From assembly GCA_030737875.1 (NCBI GenBank), contig CM060926.1:168353079-168417078 (forward strand): a stretch of DNA of 64,000 bases, in the 5' to 3' direction. Source of the DNA: Allium sativum. Its lineage: Eukaryota > Streptophyta > Magnoliopsida > Asparagales > Amaryllidaceae. The position numbers and the translations under genes are program-made. Under the pieces are notes generated by a model that saw only the letters and a list, made by a program, of their open reading frames with translations, was not told the origin of the DNA and did not search any database. Shown piece by piece: positions 10,168 through 21,862 of the stretch (within the stretch, counting starts at the first letter, position 1; the number at the start of each line of letters is the position of its first letter).

Positions 10168-12995
10168 CTCTACTAATAAAGGAAATCTTTTAGGGATAAT
10201 GAAGCTTTTTCACTTTCCACGACAGTCCTTAATCCTTCAAAAAACTGAATGCAATAACCAAATCAGATCAAGGCAAACATGTCGTTTTCCATTCCACTTC
10301 CCTATAACTCGGTTTGGTCTGTCGGTTTCTCAACACGTTTCGTTTTTAATTTTCCTTTTCCACCCACTTTCTTCGCTTCGTTCTTTAGCTTCTTCAGGGT
10401 TTCCTCCTTTCTTAACTTAATCTCAATCCTCAAATTACACTACATTTCCCAATTATTCATCGTTTGTTCGCCTGTTTTCACATCTTCCTCCCTTCGTTGC
10501 CTCAGATCTGCCATTTCATCTTCCTTTACACCCTCTACCCACCCGAACCACGCTGAAAACCATCTTCTTCTTTTCAATTCTCACCGGATCTACCACTGCT
10601 CTTCACTTCTATCACTGGATTCTTTTTCATGCCCTCAAATAAATGATGGCTCTCTACTTCCAACTTTGTTCTGTTTCATGCCAGAACCACACGCATATTT
10701 CGATCATATTGTGCTTAATTGATTTGGATTCCGAATTCGAGGTTTAAGGTGTAAATCGATGTGAGACAGCAATTAGGTAGGTAAGCTAATATTTTTGAGT
10801 TTTCGGTCATATATTGCTTCAATTGCATCTTCATATGGAAGATTATTTGTACATTGTTAGTTCAGATAACTGTATTTCTGCTCGATCTTTGGTTTTATGT
10901 CCGTATATGTGACTTTGATTGGTCTACTATAAACCCAGTATAATTCATATGCAAGTAATCATGTCATATATTGTGTAGCTTTATACAGTACCCCTTTGCC
11001 AGATGTAGCGGAACTGGAAAAACTGCAATATTGCTTGAGCATATTACTTAACCGTAAGATCTTCAGTTTAGTTATCTGATTTCTAGTGCTTTGTCTACAT
11101 TCTTATAGGTTCGATTTTATTTTTCGGATTTTATCTTTGGAGAATTCTATGTAAAATTGACTCCAAAGTTCATTTTGCTCTCATCTGATTTTCAATTTTT
11201 GAGTGCTAACTCCAGGTTTGTTTTACAACGATGGCGAAGTAGCAAGTTGGAGCCAGCGGAATAAACAAAGAATTTCTCACTCAATTTTTTTTCCGCTTTT
11301 CAATTATCATGCCAAAAAGGAGTAATCTTTTTCTCTTCTCCCAATACCATGTCGCAGAAGCGGCAGCCTGAAATCGAAGATGAATCCGACTTCAATGAAA
11401 AGAGGCAGAATGTCAAAGAGTGTTAAGTTTAGTTTTAGAGGATTTTCCAAATAATTATAATTCATGATTTGCGCATGTACGTAATCTTTAACTTATTGGT
11501 TTTTCTTTTATTTCCTTTCGCAGAGCTTTATTGGATTTCTAGAAAACGATAAGCGTAGAATTTGTTGCATGCTTTTAAGCCTTTGGTTAAGAGAGCGTAA
11601 GTTTTTATGTTCGCTTTCATTAATTTTTGAGTTTTCTCATACATATTTTGTCAGATGATATGCTCTACACAAAGAAAAGTTTCACAACATGCCATTATTT
11701 TTTGTTTGTCGTGAATTTGTAATATATGCCCTATTTTTTTTTCTTTAAAAAAATATGAATAAGTAAGATTTGATCTTTATCATCTCTGTTTTGATTTTCG
11801 TGATATTTTGTTATGTGAATATGCACATTAATTTGTACGGGACTGAGTAGGGATCCTGAACCAGTAAATCTAGAAGGAGCCCAAATAAAATAAAATCAAA
11901 ATTCAGCATTTTCATACTTTAGTTTTCCCTTGATCGACTTCAGTTATTAAATTTAACTTCATTTTCTTTTCCAAGATCAAGACGAGTCGATGCCGAAATT
12001 TAGATCCAGCAAATGATGTACAAGATGAGAGCGAAGATAAATTCCAATAAACAGGTACAACACTATTTCAACCTTTCTTTTCTTATCATGGTAGACAACA
12101 AAATAATTTAGATTGCATCCTTATCCTATGTTTGTTAAAGCTTTGATACAGAGATGTTTCATGTTAAAAAAAATTCAGTTATCATGTTTTGTTAGAGCTG
12201 AGCTCAAGCACAGTTGCAAAGTACGCATAAATCATGTTGACTTTGTGTTAAATAACAATAACTTTAGCGCAAAATATCAAGTATGACCAGTGCACTATGT
12301 TAAATAATATTTTAAAATTAGCTAAGAGCAAGATTAGCTTAATTTGATAGCTATGTTCCCATGGTAGACAACAAAATAAGTTAGATTGCATCCTTATCCT
12401 ATGTTTGTTAAAGTTGTGATACAATTGAGTTTTAGGCATTATGATGTGACTTTTTCATTTCCAGTTATCATTTCTTCATTATAAATTCTCATTTCTTTTG
12501 TTACTATTCCAAATCCACAGAAAATCGAAGTACCCAAAATCATTTTGATTTGAAAATCATTTAGTATCAATTGTCAAATTAAATTTTCAAAATTTGTTAA
12601 CCAAATTTATAGTGAAGGATTCATTTAGTGGGGACTATCACTTGCTAATGTTTGTCATGCAAAGCCAATAATAGGATAAACTCCAAGGCTGAGGTAAATA
12701 TTACATGTTTTTGAAAGCATGATCAACTAAATTTTACATTTTCATGTGCATCTGTATGAACAAATGATAGTGAAAATCGTGAATTTTTTACCTTCTCATT
12801 CTATGTTCACAATTTCATTCATTTCGCTTTCTTCTAAAATTTAATTCTGGGAACTAACTACGGTTTTGTTTCTAAACCTTATTTCCATCACAATTCTTTT
12901 TTCCAAATTTTGGAAGGTATCCATTATTCATGCTATTGCAAAATGTATTCATTTTGGAATTCTTTTACTACTACATACATGTGAATATTCACCAA
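10168..12995 (+). other. Helitron body, left part, with exon-like fragments
   Basis: AT-rich sequence with pyrimidine-rich tracts (10280-10560) that look like a plant 5' untranslated region. There are a few exon-like islands near 11349-11426, 11523-11598 and 11975-12050, with AG before and GT after some of them. Nearly all frames are short or broken. A 12080-12170 block is partly repeated at 12350-12440 (shared GGTAGACAACAAAATAA and TGCATCCTTATCCTATG), a local duplication of about 270 bp spacing. Non-autonomous Helitrons often carry captured gene pieces; I cannot firmly identify the donor here. Confidence 0.4.
11349..11426 (+). pseudogene. Short exon-like frame, possibly a captured gene start
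   Basis: An ATG in a good context opens a 25-codon frame beginning MSQKRQPEIEDESDF and ending at TAA. The next exon-like island (about 11523-11598) can be read with stops as ...SVEFVAC followed by KPLVKRA. Taken together this vaguely resembles the N-terminus of plant CBP60-type calmodulin-binding proteins, which begin with a short KR-rich segment followed by a helix ending in EP(I/L)xxRxV. The match is weak and from memory of the family only. It may equally be an unrelated captured exon. Confidence 0.2.
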
Positions 12996-14054
12996 CGTTA
13001 GAATTTGTGATACAATATTTCCATTTGCTGAAGATTGGAAGATATTATTGAGTATGGTGATAGAATATTTCCAATTAGAGAAGATACGGGAAATATTGTT
13101 AATTTGAGTAATATAATATTTCCAACTGCAGAAGATTTGGAAGATATCAGAAATTTATTGTTCTTTTATTTGTAAAAGGGATAGGCAATAAATTACCTAC
13201 ATAAGTGGAAAGATTTGAAGAAGGTTTCTTTTTAGGATAGTGAAGTAAGGAATTAATTCCCTAATTGGTTGGTAAAACAAGGAAGCCTATCAGGAGAATT
13301 AATTAGGCATTGATTTATATTATAAATCAATTACTTCAACCCCAAGCATTAATCCTTATATAAGGATAGGGATCAGGTGAATGTATTATCATCTCAAAAA
13401 TGTGACACAATATTTCCATTTGCTGAAGATTGGAAGATATTATTGAGTATGGTGATAGAATATTCCCACTTAGAGAAGATTTGGGAAATATTGTTAATTT
13501 GAGTAATATAATATTTCCAACTGCAGAAGATTTGGAAGATATCAGAAATTTATTGTTCTTTTATTTGTAAAAGGGATAGGCAATAAATTACCTACATAAG
13601 TGGAAGGATTTGAAGAAGGTTTCTTTTTGGGATAGTGAAGTAAGGAATTGATTCCCTAATTGGATGGTTAAACAAGGAAGCCTATCAGGAGAATTGGAGA
13701 ATTAATTAGGCATTGATTTATATCATAGATCAATTACTTCAACCCCAAGCATTAATCCTAATATTAGGATAGGGATTAGGTGAATGTATTATCATCTCAA
13801 AAATGTGAGTTGTATCATCTCTAAAAATTTCTTCTTCTTCCCTACTATTAGTCTTGTAATTTTTCTTATTAAGAAAAGTAATAAAATCTCCTCTCCTCAA
13901 GTGGTCGGACGTACACTAACAAGACGTTAGTGGAACCACTATAAATTTCTTGTGTTCTTTCTTTTATTGCTAGATCTGTGATTGCTTTGCTGTTGAATAT
14001 CTTTGTTTGTTTTGCCTCACCATCAATCCATTCCTATTCGTTTTTTCCGCAACA
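12996..14054 (+). mobile_element. 5' LTR of copia A, with tandem duplication
   Basis: It starts CGTTAGAATTTGTG and ends TTTTCCGCAACA. It is 1059 bp, against 659 bp for the 3' LTR, because a segment of about 395 bp is duplicated in tandem (13006-13400 and 13401-13805). Each copy carries a palindromic CCTTATATAAGG or a diverged CCTAATATTAGG, the probable TATA region. Confidence 0.85.
13006..13805 (+). repeat. 395-bp tandem duplication in the U3 of the copia A 5' LTR
   Basis: Unit 1 begins TGTGATACAATATTTCC at 13006 and unit 2 begins TGTGACACAATATTTCC at 13401. They run in parallel to the shared end ATCATCTCAAAAATG. The 3' LTR and the solo LTR at 34021 have only one copy, so the duplication is private to this LTR. 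The TATA-like core differs: CCTTATATAAGG in unit 1 and CCTAATATTAGG in unit 2. Confidence 0.85.
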
Positions 14055-14056
14055 AT

Positions 14057-14068
14057 TGGTATCGGAGC
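14057..14068 (+). promoter_or_regulatory. Primer-binding site of copia A
   Basis: TGGTATCGGAGC lies 2 nt after the LTR end, matching the initiator-Met tRNA complement except for G in place of A at the eighth base. Confidence 0.8.
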
Positions 14069-14100
14069 ACGAGGTTGATTGAGAAAGGGTGTTAAGCAGT

Positions 14101-14568
14101 ATTGCAGGAGATAAGGAGAATCCAGCAATTGTATCAAGGCCATATGTGAAAGGGACATATATGGAAGCAGGATTTCAGTAAGAAATAGAAAGATGGAATG
14201 GGGATAAAGACTTCGAGAAGTGGCAATGGAGGATGAAAGCTGTTCTGATGAGAAACAATGTTCATCCTATGGTATTTGCTCCTAAGGAGTTGACGGATGA
14301 TTTTTCAGCCGTGGAAAGGAAGGAGATGGAACGATGGGCATTTACTACTTTACACTTATCAATGAAAGGAAATGTCATTTCAGAGATTAGCGGCGAGACA
14401 ACTGCTAAGGATATTTGGACCAAGTTGGAAAAACTCTATCTAAAGAAGTCACTAACCAACCGTCTGATTTTGCTGAAGACGTTTTTCACCATGCGGATGA
14501 GAGAGGGTGCTTCAGTGAAGGCACATCTAAGCTTCTTCGATGATCTCGTGATGAAGATGAAGACTGTT
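14101..14568 (+). pseudogene. Copia A gag, N-terminal part, broken
   Basis: The frame reads AGDKENPAIV...RPYVKGTYMEAGFQ, a stop, then EIERWNGDKDFEKWQWRMKA and on to MREGASVKAHLSFFDDLVMKMKTV. It is a copia Gag (UBN2 type) and matches the gag of copia D (40250 minus) line by line. Three defects are visible: the start codon reads ATT where copia D has ATG; there is a TAA near 14180; and a solo LTR is inserted at 14569, after the codons for KTV. Gag continues at 18193. Confidence 0.85.
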
Positions 14569-14849
14569 TGTAACACCCCGTGTATTCTATAACCGTGGAA
14601 TTAACAAACTAAAGTATAATTAATTTGAAATCAAAGAACTAAGGGAAACGGGATACGCCATTGAGTTCCTCTCGGAAAAATACGCGAAATAGAGTCCGAG
14701 TTTTCGAGAAACGGAGTCCGTATGAAGAAGATATAGCCTCCGGAAGTTTCTGAATTAAGTTTAAAATTCGAACAGCTCAGAAAACAAGTTTAAAATTAAA
14801 AATCGGGCCCAATTGGCCAGGGCGGGAAAATTCCCGCCTAAGGCACCCA

Positions 14850-14960
14850 GATCGACTGGGCTGTCGACCTGGTCTAGCCAGGTCGACAGGGCTGTCGACA
14901 GGGCTGTCGACAGGGCTGTCGACCTGGTCCAGACCCAGGTCGAACCCAGTCCACCCTGGC
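14850..14960. repeat. GTCGAC cluster in LTR family B
   Basis: A GC-rich patch in an AT-rich LTR with six or so GTCGA(C) palindromes, including three 12 bp units GGGCTGTCGACA in a row near 14888-14923. The same patch appears, more diverged, at 43745-43825 and 57958-58030. Confidence 0.8.
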
Positions 14961-15100
14961 TGGCCTATTCTATGTTGGTCGATTTTCTGTGATCTGCTTT
15001 GTCATTAGGGCTAGGTGGCAGGCTCTAATTGGTCCCTCTTGCGAATGAATGGCTACGATCAATCCAGGCAACATCGATGGTCCTAATCAGTTCATAAACT

Positions 15101-15110
15101 CTATAAAAAT
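15101..15110 (+). promoter_or_regulatory. Probable TATA box of solo LTR B
   Basis: CTATAAAAAT occurs about 530 bp into the LTR, followed within about 30 bp by CTCTACCTAGG and a pyrimidine-rich leader. The position corresponds to the TATA-like sequence in copy 1 of element B (43657-43668 minus). Confidence 0.6.
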
Positions 15111-18100
15111 GGCCCTGGACTCTACCTAGGTTTCTTACACAATTCTCTAGCCTCCATTGCTCTCTTCTTCTAATAAATAAAAATAAAAATGGCGTCTCTG
15201 CTCTGCTGGAATTAAAACTAGAAGATAATCAACATCAGCCTAAGCAACTCAATTCAAACTAGAGATTAAAGTTCTGCAAAGATTCTACAACAAGTTAAAG
15301 TTCTTTCTTTAATCCAATCAAGGCAAGTACAGTTATTCTCCGCTATAAATGTTAATTATAATTTTGATATGCATTTAAAACTGAGTTTGAGGTTGTACAT
15401 ATATATTCTCTTCTGTTGGATCTGTTTTCTGTGACTGTTCTGTATTCCTTTCTTCTTTTCTGTTTCTATAGCCAGGCTACCACGAGCCTGTGCCCAATCT
15501 CATAAAGAGATTAACGTATGAACGCGAAATTTGGGACAATTAATGAATGATGCGAAATTTGACAAGATTGAATGTATGACTTTAGGTCTGAGGCATAAAA
15601 TATATTGGACATGTGACTTGGGATTGGATGCATAAATTTGACTATGAACATGTAATTTATGCATGTTGTATGCATAGTTATGTTGTAATTTAGATCTGAA
15701 ATTAATTAGAAAAATAAGCATATGTTATAAACTAGTTTTAGACCTATGCATATTCTGTGATAAAAGAAGAAGAGGAACCACTGTAAGATTACATATGATT
15801 TGAGACTTTGAACAAAATGCATATAAAAGTCAAGATTTGATTTTTAGAAGATATGATTTAAAGATTTAGATTGTTGGGTATAGTTTGCATAATGATTCAT
15901 GACTTAAAAAGAAGAAGATACGGAAGCTTAGGTGTAAAAGATTTGCATTAATTAGGATATCTATTATTGAGATTACACCTAAATAGGGATTTTTGGATAT
16001 ATGGCATGCATTGGAATTAATGGTTATATTTGGTATAATTTATATGTGAATCTGCTGTAAAATGCTAGTTTAGCAAAAATTGGAACATATGTTATAGGGT
16101 AAATTATGTCCATGTTCTGCGCTATGTAAATGTATGCAAACATGGAAGTATATGATCATATTGTGAATCATGACATTATTTAGGCATATGAACTTAGGCC
16201 TAATTTATGGTTAGGCAAGGCATGTAAATAGAACCTTTAGAAATATTAAATTTGCTAAATCTGCTAATTTGCCAAGTTGCCTAAACTGCTAGTTTTGTTA
16301 TATTGCCTAGACTGCTAACTAGATTGAAATGCCTAATCTGTTAAATTTGTCGGTTGAAATGCCTAACCTGTTATATGCCAAAATCTGCTAAGTTGCTAAA
16401 TCTGTTAAATCCGTTAAGTCATATAAAATCTGTTATCTGCTATGTTGATATAATCATCCTGTTATTGATATAATCTGAATTGGCATATATATTGGGCGTG
16501 CGCATAAACGGTAAATTATTAATTAATTGGCCGCAAAGATAAACATGGCTAACTCGAGGTTAGAATGAGTTTGCGGCGTAAATCTGCCCGGAACCGCCCG
16601 GCACATCCAGTGGCCGCAAACAATAGGTTCTAATGTGAGAAGTTAGTCATAACATGCGTAAGACACGAGATTAGGTCTGGCTTGTGGCAGAAGTCTGCCC
16701 GGAACCGCCCGACATATCCAGCGGCCACAAGCTACAGACCTAATGTGAGAGGTCTGTGCATTAATAATTAATTAATGCAAATCTAAGATAAGAATGGCGT
16801 CTAAAACGTATTGGGGAAAAATAGGGTTAAACCAAAGGGATTAATAGATGTAGTAAAACCCGTCCATGAATCTGTAGGCCCAATACAAGTTAGACAAATC
16901 TGAAAATCTGTACATCTGACCTGTTAGTCTGAAAACTTGTGAATTAGTAAATCTGAATTCTGTATGTCTGAACTTGTAAACAAGTTAATCTGAAATCTGT
17001 TAGTCTGGGGACACAAGGTTAGGAGGGGAATTACTTGTGTCATCTGTTGTTTGGGACCCATATTAGTCAGTAACCCTTTCTGGTATCAAAACTTTGACCC
17101 AACAGTAGGTAGGGTCCGGGCACGCTTACTGAACTAATTATAAGTGGTTCATTCTGATAATGGTGAGGGGTGTTGATGGTGCGTTCCAACCGGGTCATGT
17201 GCGTGCATGGATCCCGGTCTGCCTCTGAGGATGTAAGACGCCGTGACATCTGTAAATAGGTCTGTGCCAATTGGTTGTCACTTTAGGGAGTGATACACCC
17301 TACTGTGGGGCCGACACAGGATATTTATGTATTAGGGAACCGATCGCTTGGGGTAGGGTTTTAGGGTACGCTTAGTTCTGTCTGTTTCTGTTGGTACCAT
17401 CTGTTTCTGTTGGGTGGTAACACCTGTCTGTTTCTGTGTGGTACCGTCTGTTCGGGTGGTAAAGGCCCATTACTAGTGTACACCTAATTCCACATTCTGG
17501 CTCCATAGGGATAAATCTGTTTCTTCTTCTGTCTGTTTCTGATCGGGTAGTAAAGGCCCATTATTAGCATTCTGTTTCTGTTAAAGTATTCTGTACCCGT
17601 TCCTGCTTCAATTTAGACATTAGGGTGACACCTAATTCTGCTATACTAGTATTAGTGCAGAGAAGTGTAAAACAATAGTTTATATCATTCTATTTTTCTG
17701 TTATATCTGCTACACCTGTTATAGTTATCTCACATCCAGTTTTATGTTCATATCATATTATTATTATCTGTTCATATGCTGAAAGTCACTGGACTTGCCA
17801 GACTTTTTGTCTGACCCTTGTTGTTTCGCCTCCTTTCTTCCGTTCCCCCCCCTCCAGGTTGTCCAAGGAGGGAAATACTTTAGCTTGATCCGGATTTCTC
17901 TTTGCTTGAAGTGCTTAAAGTATGGCTTGGCTCCGTATAGCTTCCGTTCCATGGGGATTATGATTTTAAACTATGCATTTTGAAGGCTTTTGTACAAGAC
18001 TGATATTTTGTACTTGAATTCTGAAATTGAAAGGATGTAACCATATTAATTTCTGTTTCCGCTGTAATAAAGTTAAAATTTTTCAAGTACTGTTTTATCT

Positions 18101-18192
18101 GTCTTGTAAGTTTCTGTTCTGTTTACTAAAATGCTCCACCAAAGTTAAGGCATTCCCTTTGTGAGTGACCTTAACGGAGGTGGGGTGTTACA

Positions 18193-18742
18193 CTGTTGAC
18201 TTGAAAGTGGATGAGGAGCAAAAAGCGATGATTCTTTTGTGTTCTCTTCCGAAGCGATACACATGTTTCGCTAACAATCTTATTTATGCCAGAGATACAC
18301 TAACAGTAGATGACGTGAAGGCAGGTCCTCTATCTGAGGACTTGAGGGATCAGATGAAGGGGTTGAGTGAAGGTAGAGGAGGAAGTAGTGTGGAAGCCTT
18401 CTTAGCTGGTATGGAGAGCAGGGAGAAGAATAAGAAAATAAAGTCAAGAGATGGGAAGCACTATACTTGCAGAGTCAAGGGTCGGAGCCTACAGTTCTCG
18501 TGGAAAAATGTCAAAGCTAGGCATACGGGAAGGGACTTTGAGTTTCTGCATAGGCAAAATATGATCAAAGGGGAAAGCTTCAACAAGGTGGGATTTTGCC
18601 AAAAGGATGTGCTTGATAAGCAGAAGAAGGGATCGTCTGAAGTTGGTCAGAGATCAAAGGAGAAAGCAGTGGATATGCATAAGTCTTTGCAGACTGCTAA
18701 GTTCGGGCGTTGCTCGAACTGGAATCGCTTATCAAAATGCTA
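18193..18742 (+). pseudogene. Copia A gag continuation joined to deleted pol remnants
   Basis: After the solo LTR, the gag frame resumes with LKVDEEQKAMILLCSLPKRY and TVDDVKAGPLSEDLRDQMKG, as in copia D. It then passes through a degraded zinc-knuckle zone (RDGKHYTCRVKG, where copia D has CYNCKKPGH) into a piece of the pre-integrase region (GESFNKVGFCQKDVLDKQKKGS). It ends with the very last residues of RNase H (KFGRCSNWNRLSKC against KFEHCSNLIHLVKC in D). The joins show two internal deletions that kept one frame. From 18743 to 19016 the sequence is 3' untranslated, similar to 35881-36130 on the opposite strand. Confidence 0.75.
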
Positions 18743-19016
18743 GGTGCCACGTGGTGGCACGGTGTGGGGAGAGGGTTGATATGGTTCATGGAGACGTTTG
18801 TTTTCATGGTGAAGATTGATAGGTCTTACTTGAAGGGGTTACTTTGTGCACTTTATTGGTATGCGGTGGCGTTGCCGGAGTTTGTTGACAAAGTGCAATG
18901 GGTGATGGCCATGCCGAAGCTCAATGGGGGAAGTAACCATGTTGTCTTGTCCGAGAAGATGCTTAGAGTAAAAGGATGTAGGTGGAGTCGGTATGCTTTA
19001 AAGGAAATATAGTATC

Positions 19017-19027
19017 AAGGTGGAGAT
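19017..19027 (+). promoter_or_regulatory. Polypurine tract of copia A
   Basis: AAGGTGGAGAT directly precedes the 3' LTR start TGTTAGAATTTG. This is the usual plus-strand primer of copia elements. Confidence 0.85.
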
Positions 19028-19686
19028 TGTTAGAATTTGTGATACAATATTTCCATTTGCTGAAGATTGGAAGATATTATTGAGTGTGCTGATAGAATAT
19101 TTCCAATTAGAGAAGATTTGGAAAATATTGTTAATTTGAGTAATATAGTATTTCCAACTGAAGAAGATTTGGAAGATATCAGAAATTTATTCCTCTTTTA
19201 TTTGTAAAAGGAATAGGCAATAAATTACCTACATAAGTGAAAGGATTTGAAGAAGGTTTCTTTTTGGGATAGTGAAGTAAAGAATTAATTCCCTAATTGG
19301 TTGGTTAAACAAGGAGCCTATCAGGAGAATTGGAGAATTAATTAGGCATTGATTTATATCATAAATCAATTACTTCAACCCAAGCATTAATCCTTATATA
19401 AGGTTAGGGATTAGGTGAAAGTATTACCATCTCAAAATTGCGAGGTGTATCATCTCTAAAAAGTTCTTCTTCTTCCCTACTATCATACTTGTAATTTTTC
19501 TTATTAAGAAAAGTAATAAAATCTCCTCTCCCCAAGTGGACGTACACTACCAAGACGTTAGTGGAACCACTATAAATTTCATGTGTTCTTTCTTTTATTG
19601 CTAGATCTGTGATTGCTTTGCTGGTGACTATCTTTGTTTGTTTTGCCACACCATCAATCCGTTCCTATTCGTTTTTTTCCGCAACA
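19028..19686 (+). mobile_element. 3' LTR of copia A
   Basis: 659 bp, TGTTAGAATTTG...TTTCCGCAACA. It contains CCTTATATAAGG (about 19392) and the GTGGAACCACTATAAATTTC leader also seen in the solo LTR at 34021 and in copia D. It represents the unduplicated form of the 5' LTR. Confidence 0.85.
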
Positions 19687-21862
19687 GCCTATACTTTAGA
19701 TTTAATACCATTTTTTATTTACAAAATTGCATATCGGTATTATATTTGTAGAATTATGCATAAATATGACTCATTTTGGTTCATTTCGGTCTCTCCCAAT
19801 TTTAAATTTTAGGAAGTTAACTACAGGTTTGTAACCTTTGACTTTTCTTTCATATAATGCTTCAAGTTGATGGCAATCCATCTTGAAGTCATGAATTCTT
19901 ATGAGTAGCATGTTTGAATAATTTATATTCTAGGAAAGTTTTGTCAAAACATCTTTAATGTGTATTATTCACACAACATTATGTTTGTATTCCCTATATT
20001 TCTATATTTTCGACTGATTACATTAGGATAACAATTACATTATTTCTTCTATGCCTTTCGCATTTATTAAAATACTCCCCCAACTATTGATGGTAGACAT
20101 GATTAAGAAAATGATAGCTTTTTAGTTAACTGTTTGTATCATATAGAGAAAAGTGCTCATTATGTAATAAACTAAAACCTATTCGGTGTATATGATTGGT
20201 TTTAATGATATTTGTATGCCCTCATTTTGTGAATTTATTTCAATCAAAATCCTCTTTGCAGATGGAACTGAACGTAACTGCAACATTAATTATATGCTGG
20301 AACTTCGCTATGTGTTGAGGTCGCTCGGTTCTCCATTTAAAGCATTCACGGCTTTCAATTATGGATGTGAAAGACAGTCTTTTTTACAAAATAGTTAAAA
20401 GGGAAGCTGAAACTCACGACAACAGTGATTGTATGTTAACATTTTCTTTTTCTTTTTTCAATACGCATATTTTCTTATTTGAACCACTCTACCACCTATC
20501 ATTATCCACTAAGTTATATTCACTTTTAGCCATTTTTCCATTACGTAGATAGGCACAGCGACATAAATTGTAGATACATATGATTTTTTGGATTTCATAC
20601 AGACACAAGGTAGGGATAGGGTATCTTAGTAGCTGTATTCCATATAAAAAAAAAATCTGTTTTGATCATATAATATAATCTTTTTATTATCTTTTTATAC
20701 TAACAAATTTGTGAAATTTGGTGGTTTTCTATATGAAAAAAAAAGTCTTACAACTATATGATGTATTAAGTAATATATAACTACTGAATTGGTTCTAAGT
20801 TATGTTATTTAAATGCATATGGTGTATGATAAACGCTCATGGAAAAAGGTGTCGAAGCCATGGCTGCCTTCTTTTACTCATACAAAATGCGGTGACATAT
20901 AACTTAAAGATCCTTCATACATGACTTCTCATTCTAAAGCTTATTGAAATAGATTATTTGAGGAATACATGGATGTTGGCTTACACGTTTACGAGGTATG
21001 CAAAATATTAATTGATAGTTTCATGTCATGGTTTGTATCCAAACTTATATGATACTGAAATTCAAACTGTTTCTTGCTTATTATTTATTTGTTTCAGACT
21101 TTTAAATTTATTTACTTTTCTACTGTTATAAACTGTACTTAAATCAAACATGCTATTTGTAGAAGTTTCACTCTCCTAGGTTCCCTCCAAATAACTCAAA
21201 TGTTCTAACTGTAAGGCTGAGTATTTAGGTGTTGTTGATTACAATAATAAAATTGAATGTACCATTTCTATTAGATTAAAACAAAGAGTCGAAGTTGTAT
21301 AGACGTTGAATATTTCATCTAATTCATTTGCTAAATCTTCTTAACAGTGCACACTACCATGTTACATTGACGTATACTTTTTTCCATTTCTAACTATTGA
21401 TTCATTTGATGTATTGCAGAAGATTTAAATCCATTATGCTCATAAGTATATTGAATAGTATTTCATTTGTTTCTAATCCATTATGTTAACAAGTATTCAT
21501 AAGGCATTTGCGTGTATGTTTTCCCTTTTTATATGCATTCAACTATAATATCGATTAACTACCAAGGGAAATATAACAGGTACTCATAGGCTCAAGCTAT
21601 TTTGACTAAGATTACTGTTGTCTTTTTTGCAGACTATCATATCATGAAGATGCGAAAATGGGTGCTAAAGTGTGGCAGAGTTGTTCACTTAGGATGAGTT
21701 TTGACTAATATATATGTTTTGTTTATTTTTATGTTATTTTCTTTTAGCTTCGTGTATTAGTGTAAATAAGAATTTTGATTTTTATGAAATATGTATCATT
21801 TATGTTTGTGTTTTTTAATATGTTTGATCGAAACGTTCAAGTGTTTTTTATGAAAGCAGTGT
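19687..21862 (+). other. Helitron body, right part, no gene recognised
   Basis: AT-rich sequence with several polypyrimidine-AG junctions that resemble intron ends (for example before 20262 and 21634). A short open patch at 20262-20395 (DGTERNCNINYMLELRYVLRSLG) lies between such junctions but matches no family I know. Probably captured intron/exon sequence or plain Helitron filler. Confidence 0.4.

Larger units (their letters stand above)
14569..18192 (+). mobile_element. Solo LTR of family B, plus orientation
   Basis: Ends TGTAACACCCCG and GGGGTGTTACA are flanked by perfect 5 bp target duplications CTGTT (14564-14568 and 18193-18197). It is 3624 bp. It belongs to the same family as the two LTR copies at 40533-43861 and 55320-58304 but lies in the opposite orientation; shared marks are the GCGGGAAA.TTCCCGCC palindrome, the GTCGAC cluster and the final CGGAGGTGGGGTGTTACA. 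No internal region or primer-binding site is present, so it is a solo LTR left by LTR-LTR recombination. Small frames inside have no recognisable product. Confidence 0.9.
12996..19686 (+). mobile_element. Copia element A, internally deleted, with a solo LTR inserted
   Basis: Two related LTRs (12996-14054 and 19028-19686), a Met-type primer-binding site after the first and a purine tract before the second define a Ty1-copia element in plus orientation. Without the inserted solo LTR (14569-18192) the internal region is only about 1.35 kb. It keeps most of gag, then jumps to the pre-integrase zone, then to the extreme RNase H end. Protease, most of integrase and reverse transcriptase are missing, so the element could only have moved with help. 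Comparable positions are present in the longer copia D at 35277-40250. No clear target duplication is seen (CACCAA before, GCCTA after), and the expected TG at the 5' end reads CG. Confidence 0.8.

Noticed and set aside
12991..19691. Target duplication around copia A
   Set aside because: CACCAA on the left and GCCTA on the right do not match; the element end may have been altered or recombined.
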